Origin: Streptomyces sp. CBMA152
GTDB taxonomy: Bacteria > Actinomycetota > Actinomycetes > Streptomycetales > Streptomycetaceae
Assembly (NCBI RefSeq): GCF_014596475.1
Contig: NZ_MECJ01000009.1
Coordinates: 276,406-340,405 of the forward strand
DNA: 64,000 nucleotides
Reading direction: 5' to 3'
Shown: positions 47,552-64,000 of the stretch, in pieces
Layout: every line of letters starts with the position of its first letter
Numbering within the stretch: position 1 is the stretch's first letter
Position numbers and translations under genes: made by a program
The notes under the pieces: generated by a model
Told to the model about the DNA's origin: nothing
The model's input: only the letters and a program-made list of their open reading frames with translations
Databases searched by the model: none

Positions 47552-48157
47552 TTGAGCAGTGCGTTCCTGCTGACCACCCTGGCGGTGGTCGCCACTCCCG
47601 GCACCGGTGTGCTGTACACCCTGTCCGCCGGTCTGTCCCACGGCCGCCGGGCGAGCGTCGTCGCCGCGCTCGGCTGCACGCTCGGGATCGTGCCGCATCT
47701 GCTGGCGACCATCACGGGGCTCGCCGCTCTGCTGCGCACCAGCCCGGTCGCGTACGACGTGGTCAAGTACGCCGGTGTCGGCTACCTGTTGTACATGGCG
47801 TGGGCGACACTGCGCGACAAGGATGTGCTCACCGTCGAGACCAGGGACGAGCCCCGTCCGACCATCCACGTGATTGCCTCCGGGATCCTCGCCAACCTCC
47901 TCAACCCGAAGCTCACCATGTTCTTCGTCGCGTTCCTGCCGCAGTTCGTCCCCGTCGACGAGCCCGGCTCCCTCCAGGCGATGCTGCGGCTCAGCGCGGT
48001 GTTCATGGCGCTGACCTTCGTGGTCTTCGCCGCATACGGCTTGTGCGCGGCCTCCGTACGCGACCATGTGCTGGCCCGGCCGAAGGTGATGACCGGTCTG
48101 CGCCGCGTGTTCGCCGTCGGTTTCCTGGGCCTGGGCGCACGGCTGGCGGTGGCGTGA
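47552..48157 (+). CDS. LysE-family exporter
   Basis: A 201-residue membrane protein with about six hydrophobic segments, the LysE/RhtB start A-T-P-G-T-G-V-L-Y-T-L, and A-N-L-L-N-P-K-L-T-M-F-F near residue 120, a family hallmark. It likely exports amino acids or similar metabolites. I chose TTG 47,552 because GGAGG is five bases upstream; the alternative TTG at 47,531 has GAGG only three bases away. The next gene starts two bases past the stop. Confidence 0.9.
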   Translation: MSSAFLLTTLAVVATPGTGVLYTLSAGLSHGRRASVVAALGCTLGIVPHLLATITGLAALLRTSPVAYDVVKYAGVGYLLYMAWATLRDKDVLTVETRDEPRPTIHVIASGILANLLNPKLTMFFVAFLPQFVPVDEPGSLQAMLRLSAVFMALTFVVFAAYGLCAASVRDHVLARPKVMTGLRRVFAVGFLGLGARLAVA

Positions 48158-48159
48158 GC

Positions 48160-48942
48160 ATGCGATTCCGACACGCGGACGCGCTCCGCTCCGACTACCC
48201 CGAACTCACGGCCGGAGTGCTCCACGCCACCGGCATCCACCCCGCCGTCGACACCGGCCCCGCGGTCGCGGCGTACACCTCCCGGGCCACGGCCCGGCTG
48301 GCCGGATCCGCCGAGGGTGCGTTGCCCGAAGTCCTGGCCTGGCGGCGCACGTTCACGCGGATGGGGCTCAGGCCGACACAGTACCGCTGCGCCTCGGAGT
48401 CGCTGCTGCGGCGGCTGCGCAAGGACGGGGAACTGCCGCGTATCCATCCGGTGGTCGACCTGTGCAACGCGATCTCGGTCGCGTACGCCGTGCCGGTCGC
48501 GGTCCTCGACGCCGACCGCATCACCGGCCCGCTCCTGGAAGTGCGTTACGCCCATGGCGACGAGCGGTACACGACCTTCGGAGGTGACACCGAGCGCCCC
48601 GCGCCCGGCGAGGTGACCTTCGTCGACTCCGCCGGACACGCGCACGCCCGCCGCTGGACCAACCGGCAGAGCGGGTACTCCGCGGTCGGCCGGCGCACCA
48701 GCCGGATCCTGGTGGTGGCAGAAGCCATGCACGACGGCGGCGCACAGGTCATGCCGGAGCTTTTGCGGACGGTCGCCCGGGAGCTCGCCGCGCACTGGTC
48801 CGTCGAGCCCACGACAGCGCTCCTCACCGCCTCCGCACCGGAGTTCGACTTCGACGAGCAGGTGCTACGACCGGACGACCAGGTGTCCGCGCCGACGGAC
48901 GGGCGGGCACTCCCGTCGTACAGCGGGCCCGGCCGCGCATGA
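48160..48942 (+). CDS. B3/B4 tRNA-binding-domain protein
   Basis: A 260-residue protein matching the B3/B4 domain of phenylalanyl-tRNA synthetase beta subunits (A-W-R-R-T-F-T-R-M-G-L-R-P-T-Q-Y-R-C-A-S-E-S-L, the H-P-V-V-D-L-C-N-A-I-S-V block, and T-N-R-Q-S-G-Y-S). Stand-alone members may edit or remove wrong amino acids from tRNA, but most are untested. ATG 48,160 lies two bases after the LysE stop, so the two form an operon. Co-occurrence with an amino-acid exporter suggests handling of non-cognate amino acids (inference). Confidence 0.9.
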   Translation: MRFRHADALRSDYPELTAGVLHATGIHPAVDTGPAVAAYTSRATARLAGSAEGALPEVLAWRRTFTRMGLRPTQYRCASESLLRRLRKDGELPRIHPVVDLCNAISVAYAVPVAVLDADRITGPLLEVRYAHGDERYTTFGGDTERPAPGEVTFVDSAGHAHARRWTNRQSGYSAVGRRTSRILVVAEAMHDGGAQVMPELLRTVARELAAHWSVEPTTALLTASAPEFDFDEQVLRPDDQVSAPTDGRALPSYSGPGRA

Positions 48943-48975
48943 CACCATGAGTTGGTGAACGAGGGGGAACGGGCG

Positions 48976-50472
48976 ATGGGCGCCGCATCCACGGCGGCGG
49001 CGCCGGACGGCGCATCACCCGCGTACGGCTCCGACTTCCTGCAACTCGACGCGGGCACCGCCCCCGAGGGCGGCAAGGCGGACTGGCTCGCCGGGCGGTT
49101 GCGGCAGGCGATAGCCGACGGACGACTGGCACTGGGCAGCAGGCTGCCGCCCACCCGTGTGCTCGCCGCCGAACTGCGCGTCTCCCGGGGCGTGGTCACC
49201 GAGGCGTACCGGCGGCTGACCGAGGACGGCCAGGTCGAGGGGCGGCGACGCGGCGGCACGGTGGTGGTCGCCGCACCGCAGGAGCCACCGCCGGCCCGTC
49301 CCGCGACCGTGCCCGCCCAGGGCGCCGCGTCGGGCGCGCTCTTCGCAAACGCGCCCGGCGCCGACGTCTTCGACGCGCTGCGCGCCGCTCCCGCCCGTAT
49401 CGACTTCACGCCCGGTCGGCCCGACCTCGCCGCGTTCCCGCGGACCGCCTGGCTGCGCGCCGAACGGGCCGTGCTCGCCGAGCTCTCCGCCGACCAGCTC
49501 GGCTACGGCGACCCGCGCGGCGACCTGCGGCTGCGCCGGGCCGTCGCGGACTGGCTGGCGCGCGGCCGGGGAATCCGGGCCGAGCCCGACGAGGTGCTGA
49601 TCGTGGCCGGGACCGCGCAGTCCCTCACCCTGCTCCATCCCGTACTGCGGGCCGACGGCATCGACAGCGTCGCGGTGGAGGACCCGGGTGCGCTCGGCGC
49701 CCGGCAGCACCTGAGCAACGGGGGTCTGGCGACGCCGCCGGTGCCGGTCGACGACGACGGCGTGCGCGTCGACGCCCTGCGCGCGACCGGCGCCCGCGCG
49801 GTCCTGCTCACCCCCGCGCACCAGTTCCCCATGGGTGTGGTGACGAGCGGCGAGCGGCGCCGCGAGCTGCTGCGCTGGGCGGAGGACGGCGGGCTGATCA
49901 TCGAGGACGACTACGACGCGGAGCACCGCTACGACCGGCCGCCGGTGCCCGCGCTGCGGTCCCTGCTGGCCGACCGGGTGTGCTACTCGGGCAGCGTCTC
50001 CAAGCTGCTCGCGCCCGCGCTGCGCATCGGCTGGGTGGTGCCTCCTCCCCGCTACCGCGACGCGTTGACGGACGCCAAGCGCTTCGTCGACCTGGGCAAC
50101 CCCGTGCTGCCTCAGCTGGTACTCGCCCGGCTGATGGAGTCCGGCGACCTCGAACGCCATCTGCGCCTGCTGCGCGGACGCCACCGGTGCCGCCGCGACG
50201 CGATGATCGGCGCCATCGCCGAGCACCTGCCCGGCGCGACCGTGCACGGCGCCGCCGCGGGCCTGCATCTGACGCTCACCTACACACCCGCCGTGCCCGA
50301 CACCGTCCTCGCCGCCGCAGCGCTCGCCCGGGGCGTGAAGTGCCAGCCGCTGTCGTGGCACACCCAGCTCCCCGGCCGCCCCGGCCTCGTACTCGGTTAC
50401 GCCGCGACCCCGCCGGGCGCGATCGCCGAGGGGGTGGCGGCGCTGGGCGAGGTGCTGCGAGAGCTGGACTGA
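48976..50472 (+). CDS. MocR/GntR regulator with aminotransferase-like domain
   Basis: A 498-residue MocR protein. The GntR winged HTH is at about 20-90 (LAGRLRQAIADGRLALGSRL, P-P-T-R-V-L-A-A-E-L, then S-R-G-V-V-T-E-A-Y-R-R-L). The fold-type I aminotransferase-like domain follows, with the PLP lysine in S-G-S-V-S-K-L-L-A-P-A-L-R and E-D-D-Y-D-A-E upstream. MocR proteins use PLP as an effector and often control vitamin B6 or amino-acid genes. ATG 48,976 is favoured because GGGGGA is about seven bases upstream; ATG 48,952 is a less likely start. It follows the B3/B4 gene closely. Confidence 0.92.
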   Translation: MGAASTAAAPDGASPAYGSDFLQLDAGTAPEGGKADWLAGRLRQAIADGRLALGSRLPPTRVLAAELRVSRGVVTEAYRRLTEDGQVEGRRRGGTVVVAAPQEPPPARPATVPAQGAASGALFANAPGADVFDALRAAPARIDFTPGRPDLAAFPRTAWLRAERAVLAELSADQLGYGDPRGDLRLRRAVADWLARGRGIRAEPDEVLIVAGTAQSLTLLHPVLRADGIDSVAVEDPGALGARQHLSNGGLATPPVPVDDDGVRVDALRATGARAVLLTPAHQFPMGVVTSGERRRELLRWAEDGGLIIEDDYDAEHRYDRPPVPALRSLLADRVCYSGSVSKLLAPALRIGWVVPPPRYRDALTDAKRFVDLGNPVLPQLVLARLMESGDLERHLRLLRGRHRCRRDAMIGAIAEHLPGATVHGAAAGLHLTLTYTPAVPDTVLAAAALARGVKCQPLSWHTQLPGRPGLVLGYAATPPGAIAEGVAALGEVLRELD

Positions 50473-50512
50473 CGTCTGTGCACTCTACTTGAGGCGCCGG
50501 GCGCCGCGGCGG

Positions 50513-51795
50513 CTACCTAGGGGCCTCCGCCACCGGCGTCGGCAGGTCCCGCAGGGTGCGCAGGGGGCCCTTCAACAGCAGCAGCGCGCACAGGGCGTTG
50601 CCCGCGTACAGGATCCACAGGGCGTCGCGGTCGCCGACGGCCATGCCCAGGGCGCCGCCCAGCAGGCTGCCGACCGGCACCGTTCCGTACATCACGAAGC
50701 GGATGCCGGAGCTGACCCGGCCGAGCATCTCGGGCGGGCAGTACGTCTGGCGGAAGCTGACGATGACGACGTTTCCGGCGACGATCCCGGCCATCAGGCA
50801 GAACTCGCCCACCAGGAAGGCCAGCAGCCCCGCGCCACCCCCGGTCAGGGGGATCAACAGGCCGAACGGACCGGCACCGAAGGCGCACAGCAGGACCGCG
50901 CGGGCCGTGCCGACCCGGCGGGCCAGGCGCGGCGCGAGCACCGCGCCCAGCACACCGCCGAGCCCGGCCAGGGCGATCAGCACACCGACGACAGTGCCGT
51001 CGGCGCCGACCGTGCGCCGCAGGAACACGATCGCCAGGGACTGGGCACCGGCCAGGAAGAGGTTCATCGCCGCGTCGCAGGCGAGGATCGTCCGCAGGAA
51101 CGGATCACCGGCGAGGAAGGCGACGCCGTCGCGGATCTCCCGCACCAGCGCCTTCTTCCCGGACGCACGCTCCTCGCCGCCCGGCGGGCTCTCCGGGGTG
51201 CGGATCCTGGCCAGCAGCACGGCCGAGACCAGGAAGCTCAGCCCGTCGGCGAGAAACCCGACGGCCGCGCTCCCGGCCTGGGCCAGGGCGCCGCCCACGC
51301 CCGGGGCGACGACGTCGGCGGCGGACTCGCTGGTCTGCAACCGGGCGTTGCCGTCCGCGAGTTGCTCGGCGGGCAGCAGAGACGGCAAATACGCGCTGTA
51401 GGCCGCCCGGAAGAACACATCGGCCGTGCCCAAAAGCAGCGACACCATAAGCAGCTGAGTGGTCGTCAGGGCGTCCAGCCACGCCGCGGCGGTCAGGGAG
51501 AGCATCAGGGCCGCCGAGACGGTGTTGCACACGATCATCACCGGCCGCCGTCGCATCCGGTCCGTCCAGGCGCCCACCGGCAGGCCGATGAGCAGCCAGG
51601 GCAGCCATGCGGCGGCATTGAGCAGGCCCATGGTGAACGAGTCGGCGCCGAGCGCGTCCACCGCGATCAGCGGCAGCAGGACGCGGGTCGCCGCGCTGCC
51701 GAACTGGCTCACCGACTCCCCCGTCCACAGCAGCCGGAAGTCGCGGTGGCGCAGGGGGCCCGACGCCTTCTCCTGCCGGGCCGTCGCCGCCGCGC

Positions 51796-51799
<4 letters not shown>
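50513..51799 (-). CDS. MFS exporter coupled to the NRPS genes
   Basis: A 428-residue major-facilitator protein of about 12 helices. It has the MFS loop motif [12 protein letters not shown] after the second helix and a cytoplasmic centre about 200-235. It resembles EntS-like exporters of peptide natural products and siderophores. The ATG overlaps the NRPS stop codon in a four-base ATGA arrangement, so it is translationally coupled to the thioesterase-ended synthetase. Export of the peptide, and self-protection, are inferred. Confidence 0.93.
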
Positions 51800-58896
<7,097 letters not shown>

Positions 58897-58936
58897 GGGA
58901 TTCTCCTGAAAAAGTACGCGGGGACGACGGGGTGGT

Positions 58937-61900
58937 TCAGCTGCCGAGGCGGCGCAGCGCGGGACGCGCCTTGGGGGCGGTGGCCAGCCGGGCGGCGGTC
59001 CTGGCCGGGGTCGGGTGCTGGAACAGGTCGCGGATCTTCAGCTCCAGACCGAGCTCCGTGCGGATGCGGCTGATCAGCCGAGTCATCAGCAGCGAGTGGC
59101 CGCCGAGGGCGAAGAAGTTGTCGTCCGCGCCGACCTCCGCGCGGTCGAGCACCTCGGCGTAAAGCTCGCGCACGCGCCGCTCGACGTCGTCCGCCGCGCC
59201 GGCCCGCTCGGCCGGGCCGGTCGCCATCGCGGGCCCCTGGTCCGACGTGCGGCGGGTGAGCCCTTCGAGCGCGCTCACCTTCCGCTCGGGGTGGTGCGCG
59301 AACTGCTTCAGCGCGGCGAGCAGGTCATGCGCCAGTCGCTCGGCGCCCGCCGGGTCGAACAGCTCGGTGGCGTAGGTCAGTTCGCCGCTCATGCCGAGCG
59401 GGCTGCCGTCCTCGGCGCGGCTCTCGACGACGTCGACGCCGAGGTCGAACTTCGACACCCGCGACTCGACGGGAACGCCCTCGGCCGCGACGCCCGGCAG
59501 CAGGGGCACGGCCGGAGCCTCGCCCTGCACCTGGAGCAGCACCTGGAACAGGGGGTGGCGGGCGAGGGACCGCTCGGGGTTGAGCGCCTCGACGACCCGC
59601 TCGAAGGGCACGTCCTGGTGGGCGAAGGCCGCGAGGTCGACCTCGCGGATGCGGTGCAGCAGCTCGGCGAAGGTGGGGTCGCCCGCCAGGTCGGTGCGCA
59701 GCACCAGGGTGTTGACGAAGAACCCGACCAGGTCGTCCAGCGCCTCGTCGGCGCGCCCCGCCACCACCGTGCCGATGGGGATGTCCGTCCCCGCGCCCAG
59801 CCGCGACAGCAGCGCGCCCAGTGCCGCCTGCACGACCATGAACACGGTGCAGCCGTGTTCGCGGGCCACGGCCGACAGCCGCGTGTGCAGGTCGGCGTCC
59901 ACCTGGACGGGCACCGAACCGCCCGCGAAGCTCGCTATTTCCGGACGGGTCCGGTCGTACGGCAGGGCCAGCTCCGCCGGGAGGGCGCTGAGCTCCTTGC
60001 GCCAGAAGTCGAGCTGACGGGAGATCAGGCTGTCCGGGTCGCTCTCCGCGCCCAGCGTCTCGCGCTGCCAGAGCGTGTAGTCCACGTACCGCACCGGCAG
60101 CGGCGCGAACCGCGGCTCGCGGCCGTCGCGGCGCGCCTCGTACGCCGTGGCCAGGTCGTCCAGGAGGGGGCCCCATGACCAGCCGTCGGTGGCGATGTGG
60201 TGGAGCACCAGGACGAGGACGAAGTCCTCGGCGCCGAGCTCGAAGAGGTGGGCGCGCAGGGGAAGTTCCCCGGCGAGGTCGAACTCGTAGCCCGCCGCAC
60301 GTCGTACGGCGTCGGACAGCGCCTCCTCCGTGATCCGCTCGGTCTCCAGCGCCACCGCCGCGTCGGCGCCGGTGAGCAGCTGGAGCTGCGGCTCGCCGTC
60401 GGACTCGGGGAAGACGGTGCGCAGCACCTCGTGCCGGGCGGTCAGATCGCCGAGGGCTTCGGCCAGGGCCGCCGGATCCACGGGGCCGCGCAGCCGGTAG
60501 GCGAAGGGGACGTTGTAGCTCGCGGAGTGCTCCTCCGCCTGGTGGACGAACCACAGCCGCTGCTGGGCGAAGGAGAGCGGCGGCCGGGCGGGCAGCTCGT
60601 GGCGGCGCAGCGCCGGGCGGGCGTCCTCGGCGCGGGCGGCGAGCTCCGCCAGGGCCGCGACCGTCTGGGCCTGGAAGACGTCGCGCAGCGATAGTTCGAC
60701 GCCCAGAGCCGTGCGGATGCGGCTGACCAGGCGGGTGGCGAGCAGCGAGTGGCCGCCCAGGTCGAAGAATCCGGCGTCGGCGGGGACGGTGGCCAGACCC
60801 AGCAGTTCTCCGAAGAGACCGGCCAGGATCTCCTCCTGCGGGGTGCGGGGCGCGCGGCTGGCGGCGGCCGTGAGCGCGGGTGCCGGGAGCGCCCGGTAGT
60901 CGACCTTTCCGTTGGGGGTGAGCGGGAGTTCGTCCAGCAGGACGAGGTGGGCGGGGATCATGAAGTCGGGCAGCAGGCCCGCGAGTCGGGTGCGCAGCTC
61001 GGCCTCACTGGCCTCGCCGACCACATGGCCGACCAGGCGCTTGTCGCCGTCGTCGGCGGTGTGCACGGTGACCACGGCCTGGCGCACGCCCGGGCAGGCG
61101 GCGAGCACCGTCTCCACCTCGCCCGGCTCGACCCGGAAGCCCCGGATCTTCACCTGCTGGTCCGCGCGGCCGAGGAACTCCAGCAGACCGTCGGCACTCC
61201 AGCGCGCCAGGTCACCGGTGCGGTACATCCGGGTGCCGGCAGCGCCATGGGGGTCGGCGACGAACCGCTCGGCGGTGAGCGCCGGCAGGCCCCGGTAGCC
61301 GCGGGCGACTCCCGCGCCGGCGAGGTAGAGCTCGCCGGGGGTGCCGGGCGGCACCGGGCGCAGCCGCTCGTCCAGGACGTAGGTGCGGGTGTTGTCGAGG
61401 GGACGGCCGATCGGCACCGGGCCGTGGACGTCGTCGGTGATCAGATGGGAGGTGGCGCACAAGGTCGCCTCGGTCGGTCCGTACAGATGGCGCACGGCGA
61501 TGCCGGGGCAGGCCGCACGCACCGCCTGCACGGCGGCCGCGCCGACCATGTCGCCGCCGGTCAACACCTCCCGTACGGTCGCCAGGATCTCCGGGCGCTC
61601 CTCCGCGACCACGCGGAAGAGTCCGGCGGTGAGGTGGACGGCGGTGATCCGCTCGTCGTGGATGAGTGCGCCCAGGGCGGCGACGGTGAGTTCGCGTTCG
61701 GGGGCGACGACCACCTCCCAGCCCGACAGGAGGGCCACCCACAGTTCGTAGTCGGCGATGTCGAAGGCGTGCGGCGCGTGGAACAGGACGCGGTGGCCTT
61801 CGGTGGTGTGCCAGCCCCGGTCGTTCGCGAGGTCGAGCAGGTTCTGGTGGGTGACCGCGACGCCCTTGGGCTCGCCGGTGGAGCCCGAGGTGTGCATGAG

Positions 61901-64000
61901 GTACGCGAGCTGCCCCGCCAGGACCCGGGGTGCGGGGGCGGTGTCCGGGCCGGCCGGTGCATCGGCGGCGGTGACCAGGACGGTACGGGCGCGGTCCGCC
62001 TCGAACGCCTGGAACGCCTCGTCCACGAGCAGCACCGGGCAGCCGGTGTCGTCGAGGATCCGCCGCATGCGCGCGGCGGGGTAGCTGGTGTGCAGCGGCA
62101 CATACGCGCCGCCCGCCTTCAGGACGGCCAGCATCGCCACGACGACTTCCGGGGAGCGGTGCATCAGGATACCGACGGGGGTCTCGGCGCCGACTCCGAG
62201 CGCGGTGAGGCGGTGGGCGAGCGCGTCGGCGCGGGCGTCGAGCTCGCGGTAGGTGAGGTGGGTGGCACCGTACTTCAGGGCGGTGGCGTGCGGGGTGCGG
62301 GCCGCCTGGGCCTGGAACGCCCGGTGCACGGTGTCGGGGGCATCCTGCGGCCGGGCTGCGGTAGGCAGCCAGTCACCGAGCAGACGGGCACGCTCGGCCG
62401 GCAGCACGGTCTCCAGCTGGGAGATCCGGCCCCGGGGGGCGCGGGCCACGGACGCAAGGATCGTGCGCAGCCGTTCGCCGAGGGTCTCGACGGTGCGGGC
62501 GTCGAACAGTTCGGTGCGGTACTTCACCACGGTGCGCAGTCCGGCGGGCTGCTCGGTGATCTGGAAGGCGAGGTCGAACTCGGCCTCGGTGACGTCGACT
62601 TCGGTGGTCTCCGTCTCCAGACCGACCAGCTCCAGGGCGGCGGCCGTGCCGGCCCGCCGCATGGTCAGCGCGACCTGGAAGAGCGGGTGGCGGGCGAGCG
62701 AGCGGCGCGGGTTGACCGCCTCCACGACCTGCTCGAAGGGCACGTCCTGGTAGGCGAAGGCGGCGAGGTCCGCCTCGCGGACGCGGCCGAGGAGTTCGGC
62801 GAAGGTGGGATCGCCCGACACATCCGTACGCAGCACCAGCGTGTTGACGAAGAACCCGACCAGGTCGTCCAGCGCCTCGTCCGAACGCCCCGCCACCACC
62901 GTGCCCAGCGGAACGTCCGTCCCCGCGCCCAGCCGCGACAGCAGCACCGCCAGCGCGGCCTGCACCACCATGAACACGGTGCAGCCGTGGGCGCGGGCCA
63001 GGGCGTCGAGCTCGCCGGTGAGGGCGGGGTCCAGGTCGAAGGCGTGGGCCGCGCCGGCCGGGCTCGCCACGGCGGGCCGGGGGCGGTCGGTGGGCAGGGC
63101 CAGCTCCTCGGGGAGCCCGGCCAGCGCCTCGCACCAGTGGGCGAGTTGGTCCTCGCCCTGGTCGCGCAGCAGTTCCCGGTGCCAGAGGGTGTAGTCGGCG
63201 TACTGGACCGGCAGCGGCGCCCAGTCGGGCCGCTCGCCCCGGGTGCGGGCCCGGTAGGCGCGGGCGAGGTCGTCCAGGAGCGGGCCCCAGGACTCGCCGT
63301 CGGTGGCGATGTGGTGGAGCGCGAGGACCAGGGTGCTGCGGTCGGGTCCGGCGGTGAGCAGGGCGGCCCGTATCGGTGCTTCGGCGGCGAGGTCGAAGGG
63401 GCGGGCGGCGATCTCGGCGAGGTCGGCCCGGTCCGCGTCGAGGATCTCCAGCTGGGGTGCCGCGTCTTGAAGGATCAGCTGGCGCGGCTCGCCGTCGCTC
63501 TCCGGGTAGACCGTGCGCAGGGTCTCGTGGCGCTCGGCCACATCGGCAAGGGCCGCGCGGAGCGCGTCGGTGTCGAGCGGGCCGGTCAGGCGGGCGGCGA
63601 CCACGCTGTGGTAGGCGGGGTTCGGCCCGTCCAGGCGGTTCAGGAACCACAGGCGCCGCTGGGCGGCGGACAGCGGCAGCGTGGCGGGCCGCTCGGCGGG
63701 GCGCAGCGCGGGACGGGCGCGCCGGGCGCCGTCGAGGCGGGCGGCCAGCGCAGCGACCGTGGGCGCGCCGAAGATCTCGCGGATGCCCAGCTCCACACCG
63801 AGCGCGCCGCGGATCTGCGCGACCAGGCGCATGGCGAGCAGGGAGTGGCCGCCCAGTTCGAAGAAGTCGTCGTCGACGCCGACTTCGGGCAGGCCGAGGA
63901 CGGCGGCGAACAGGCCCGCCAGGATCTCCTCGTGGGCGGTGCGCCGGGCGCGGCCGCCCGCGCGGTGGCCGGGGGCGGGCAGGGCGCGCCGGTCGAGCTT
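58937..64000 (-). CDS. NRPS, 3' part: (A10)-T-C-A-T-C-T, running off the window
   Basis: Open to the end of the window, at least 1,687 residues, 5' end missing. Domains by approximate nucleotide: end of an A domain (K-L-D-R-R-A-L-P motif at 64,000); T near 63,860; C 63,690-62,400; A 62,345-60,900; T near 60,750; C 60,590-59,260; T near 59,090. The second C is followed directly by T, with no A domain, 40 bases before the next synthetase. C domains keep H-H-I-A-T-D-G. The A-domain pocket reads about D-I-Y-H-L-G-L-L-C-K, near the known hydroxyphenylglycine code D-I-F-H-L-G-L-L-C-K. A Met at 63,832 is internal to a T domain and not a start. Confidence 0.95.
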   Translation of the reverse strand, partial: KLDRRALPAPGHRAGGRARRTAHEEILAGLFAAVLGLPEVGVDDDFFELGGHSLLAMRLVAQIRGALGVELGIREIFGAPTVAALAARLDGARRARPALRPAERPATLPLSAAQRRLWFLNRLDGPNPAYHSVVAARLTGPLDTDALRAALADVAERHETLRTVYPESDGEPRQLILQDAAPQLEILDADRADLAEIAARPFDLAAEAPIRAALLTAGPDRSTLVLALHHIATDGESWGPLLDDLARAYRARTRGERPDWAPLPVQYADYTLWHRELLRDQGEDQLAHWCEALAGLPEELALPTDRPRPAVASPAGAAHAFDLDPALTGELDALARAHGCTVFMVVQAALAVLLSRLGAGTDVPLGTVVAGRSDEALDDLVGFFVNTLVLRTDVSGDPTFAELLGRVREADLAAFAYQDVPFEQVVEAVNPRRSLARHPLFQVALTMRRAGTAAALELVGLETETTEVDVTEAEFDLAFQITEQPAGLRTVVKYRTELFDARTVETLGERLRTILASVARAPRGRISQLETVLPAERARLLGDWLPTAARPQDAPDTVHRAFQAQAARTPHATALKYGATHLTYRELDARADALAHRLTALGVGAETPVGILMHRSPEVVVAMLAVLKAGGAYVPLHTSYPAARMRRILDDTGCPVLLVDEAFQAFEADRARTVLVTAADAPAGPDTAPAPRVLAGQLAYLMHTSGSTGEPKGVAVTHQNLLDLANDRGWHTTEGHRVLFHAPHAFDIADYELWVALLSGWEVVVAPERELTVAALGALIHDERITAVHLTAGLFRVVAEERPEILATVREVLTGGDMVGAAAVQAVRAACPGIAVRHLYGPTEATLCATSHLITDDVHGPVPIGRPLDNTRTYVLDERLRPVPPGTPGELYLAGAGVARGYRGLPALTAERFVADPHGAAGTRMYRTGDLARWSADGLLEFLGRADQQVKIRGFRVEPGEVETVLAACPGVRQAVVTVHTADDGDKRLVGHVVGEASEAELRTRLAGLLPDFMIPAHLVLLDELPLTPNGKVDYRALPAPALTAAASRAPRTPQEEILAGLFGELLGLATVPADAGFFDLGGHSLLATRLVSRIRTALGVELSLRDVFQAQTVAALAELAARAEDARPALRRHELPARPPLSFAQQRLWFVHQAEEHSASYNVPFAYRLRGPVDPAALAEALGDLTARHEVLRTVFPESDGEPQLQLLTGADAAVALETERITEEALSDAVRRAAGYEFDLAGELPLRAHLFELGAEDFVLVLVLHHIATDGWSWGPLLDDLATAYEARRDGREPRFAPLPVRYVDYTLWQRETLGAESDPDSLISRQLDFWRKELSALPAELALPYDRTRPEIASFAGGSVPVQVDADLHTRLSAVAREHGCTVFMVVQAALGALLSRLGAGTDIPIGTVVAGRADEALDDLVGFFVNTLVLRTDLAGDPTFAELLHRIREVDLAAFAHQDVPFERVVEALNPERSLARHPLFQVLLQVQGEAPAVPLLPGVAAEGVPVESRVSKFDLGVDVVESRAEDGSPLGMSGELTYATELFDPAGAERLAHDLLAALKQFAHHPERKVSALEGLTRRTSDQGPAMATGPAERAGAADDVERRVRELYAEVLDRAEVGADDNFFALGGHSLLMTRLISRIRTELGLELKIRDLFQHPTPARTAARLATAPKARPALRRLGS

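Noticed and set aside
63832..63832. NRPS start codon at 63,832
   Set aside because: This Met lies inside a T domain directly after L-G-G-H-S-L-L-A; the frame continues upstream to the window edge.

Overview
The window is very GC-rich, with strong third-position G/C bias, frequent GTG starts, GGAG-type ribosome sites and many secreted proteins carrying Ala-X-Ala signal peptides. Together with MocR, TatB, LCP, DUF2690 and NRPS genes this points to an actinomycete, most likely Streptomyces. No rRNA, tRNA, CRISPR array or intact insertion sequence was seen.

Layout. 0-6 kb: a LURP-one-like gene, two decayed genes (a PQQ/beta-propeller-like protein and a PPOX-family flavoprotein), an AraC regulator divergent from an alpha/beta hydrolase, and a two-gene unit of a small protein plus a tyrosinase fused to seven near-identical PLL-like blades. 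6-14 kb: small secreted wall-associated proteins on the minus strand (I36-like, two DUF2690, a LAS-type peptidase, a PG-binding/transglycosylase, an SH3-like protein), back to back with a NarL-type two-component pair, then a secreted metallopeptidase. 13.5-25 kb: an 11-kb Rhs/YD-repeat polymorphic toxin gene with HINT pretoxin and a short C-terminal toxin domain, followed 26 bp later by a probable immunity gene. 25-38 kb: accessory genes, including a degenerate HisA paralogue, a ricin-lectin protein with aerolysin-like features and a glycine-zipper tail, a TetR/oxidoreductase pair, a secreted NucA/NucB-type DNase coupled to an acidic partner, and two orphan immunity-like genes (YxiG-like, WapI-like). 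38-51 kb: a membrane-anchored HTH-STAND-WD40 protein, then housekeeping-like genes (Tat-secreted metallophosphoesterase, TatB-like protein, LCP protein, LysE exporter, B3/B4 protein, MocR regulator). 50.5-64 kb: the end of an NRPS operon, with a partial synthetase, a two-module synthetase ending in a thioesterase, and an MFS exporter.

Themes. Three separate loci carry interbacterial conflict or toxin-like proteins: the Rhs toxin and immunity pair, the secreted DNase and acidic partner, and the lectin/pore-former candidate. Orphan immunity genes lie nearby. The NRPS reads as (A10)-T-C-A-T-C-T / C-A-T-C-A-T-TE. The internal A domain has a hydroxyphenylglycine-like pocket, one module lacks an A domain, and the last two A domains have acidic pockets suggesting basic residues. 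A dispersed TTGCGCA(AC) element lies upstream of five genes and may mark a shared regulon.

Coordinates, starts and domain limits were read by eye. Family names rest on recognised motifs, not on a database search.
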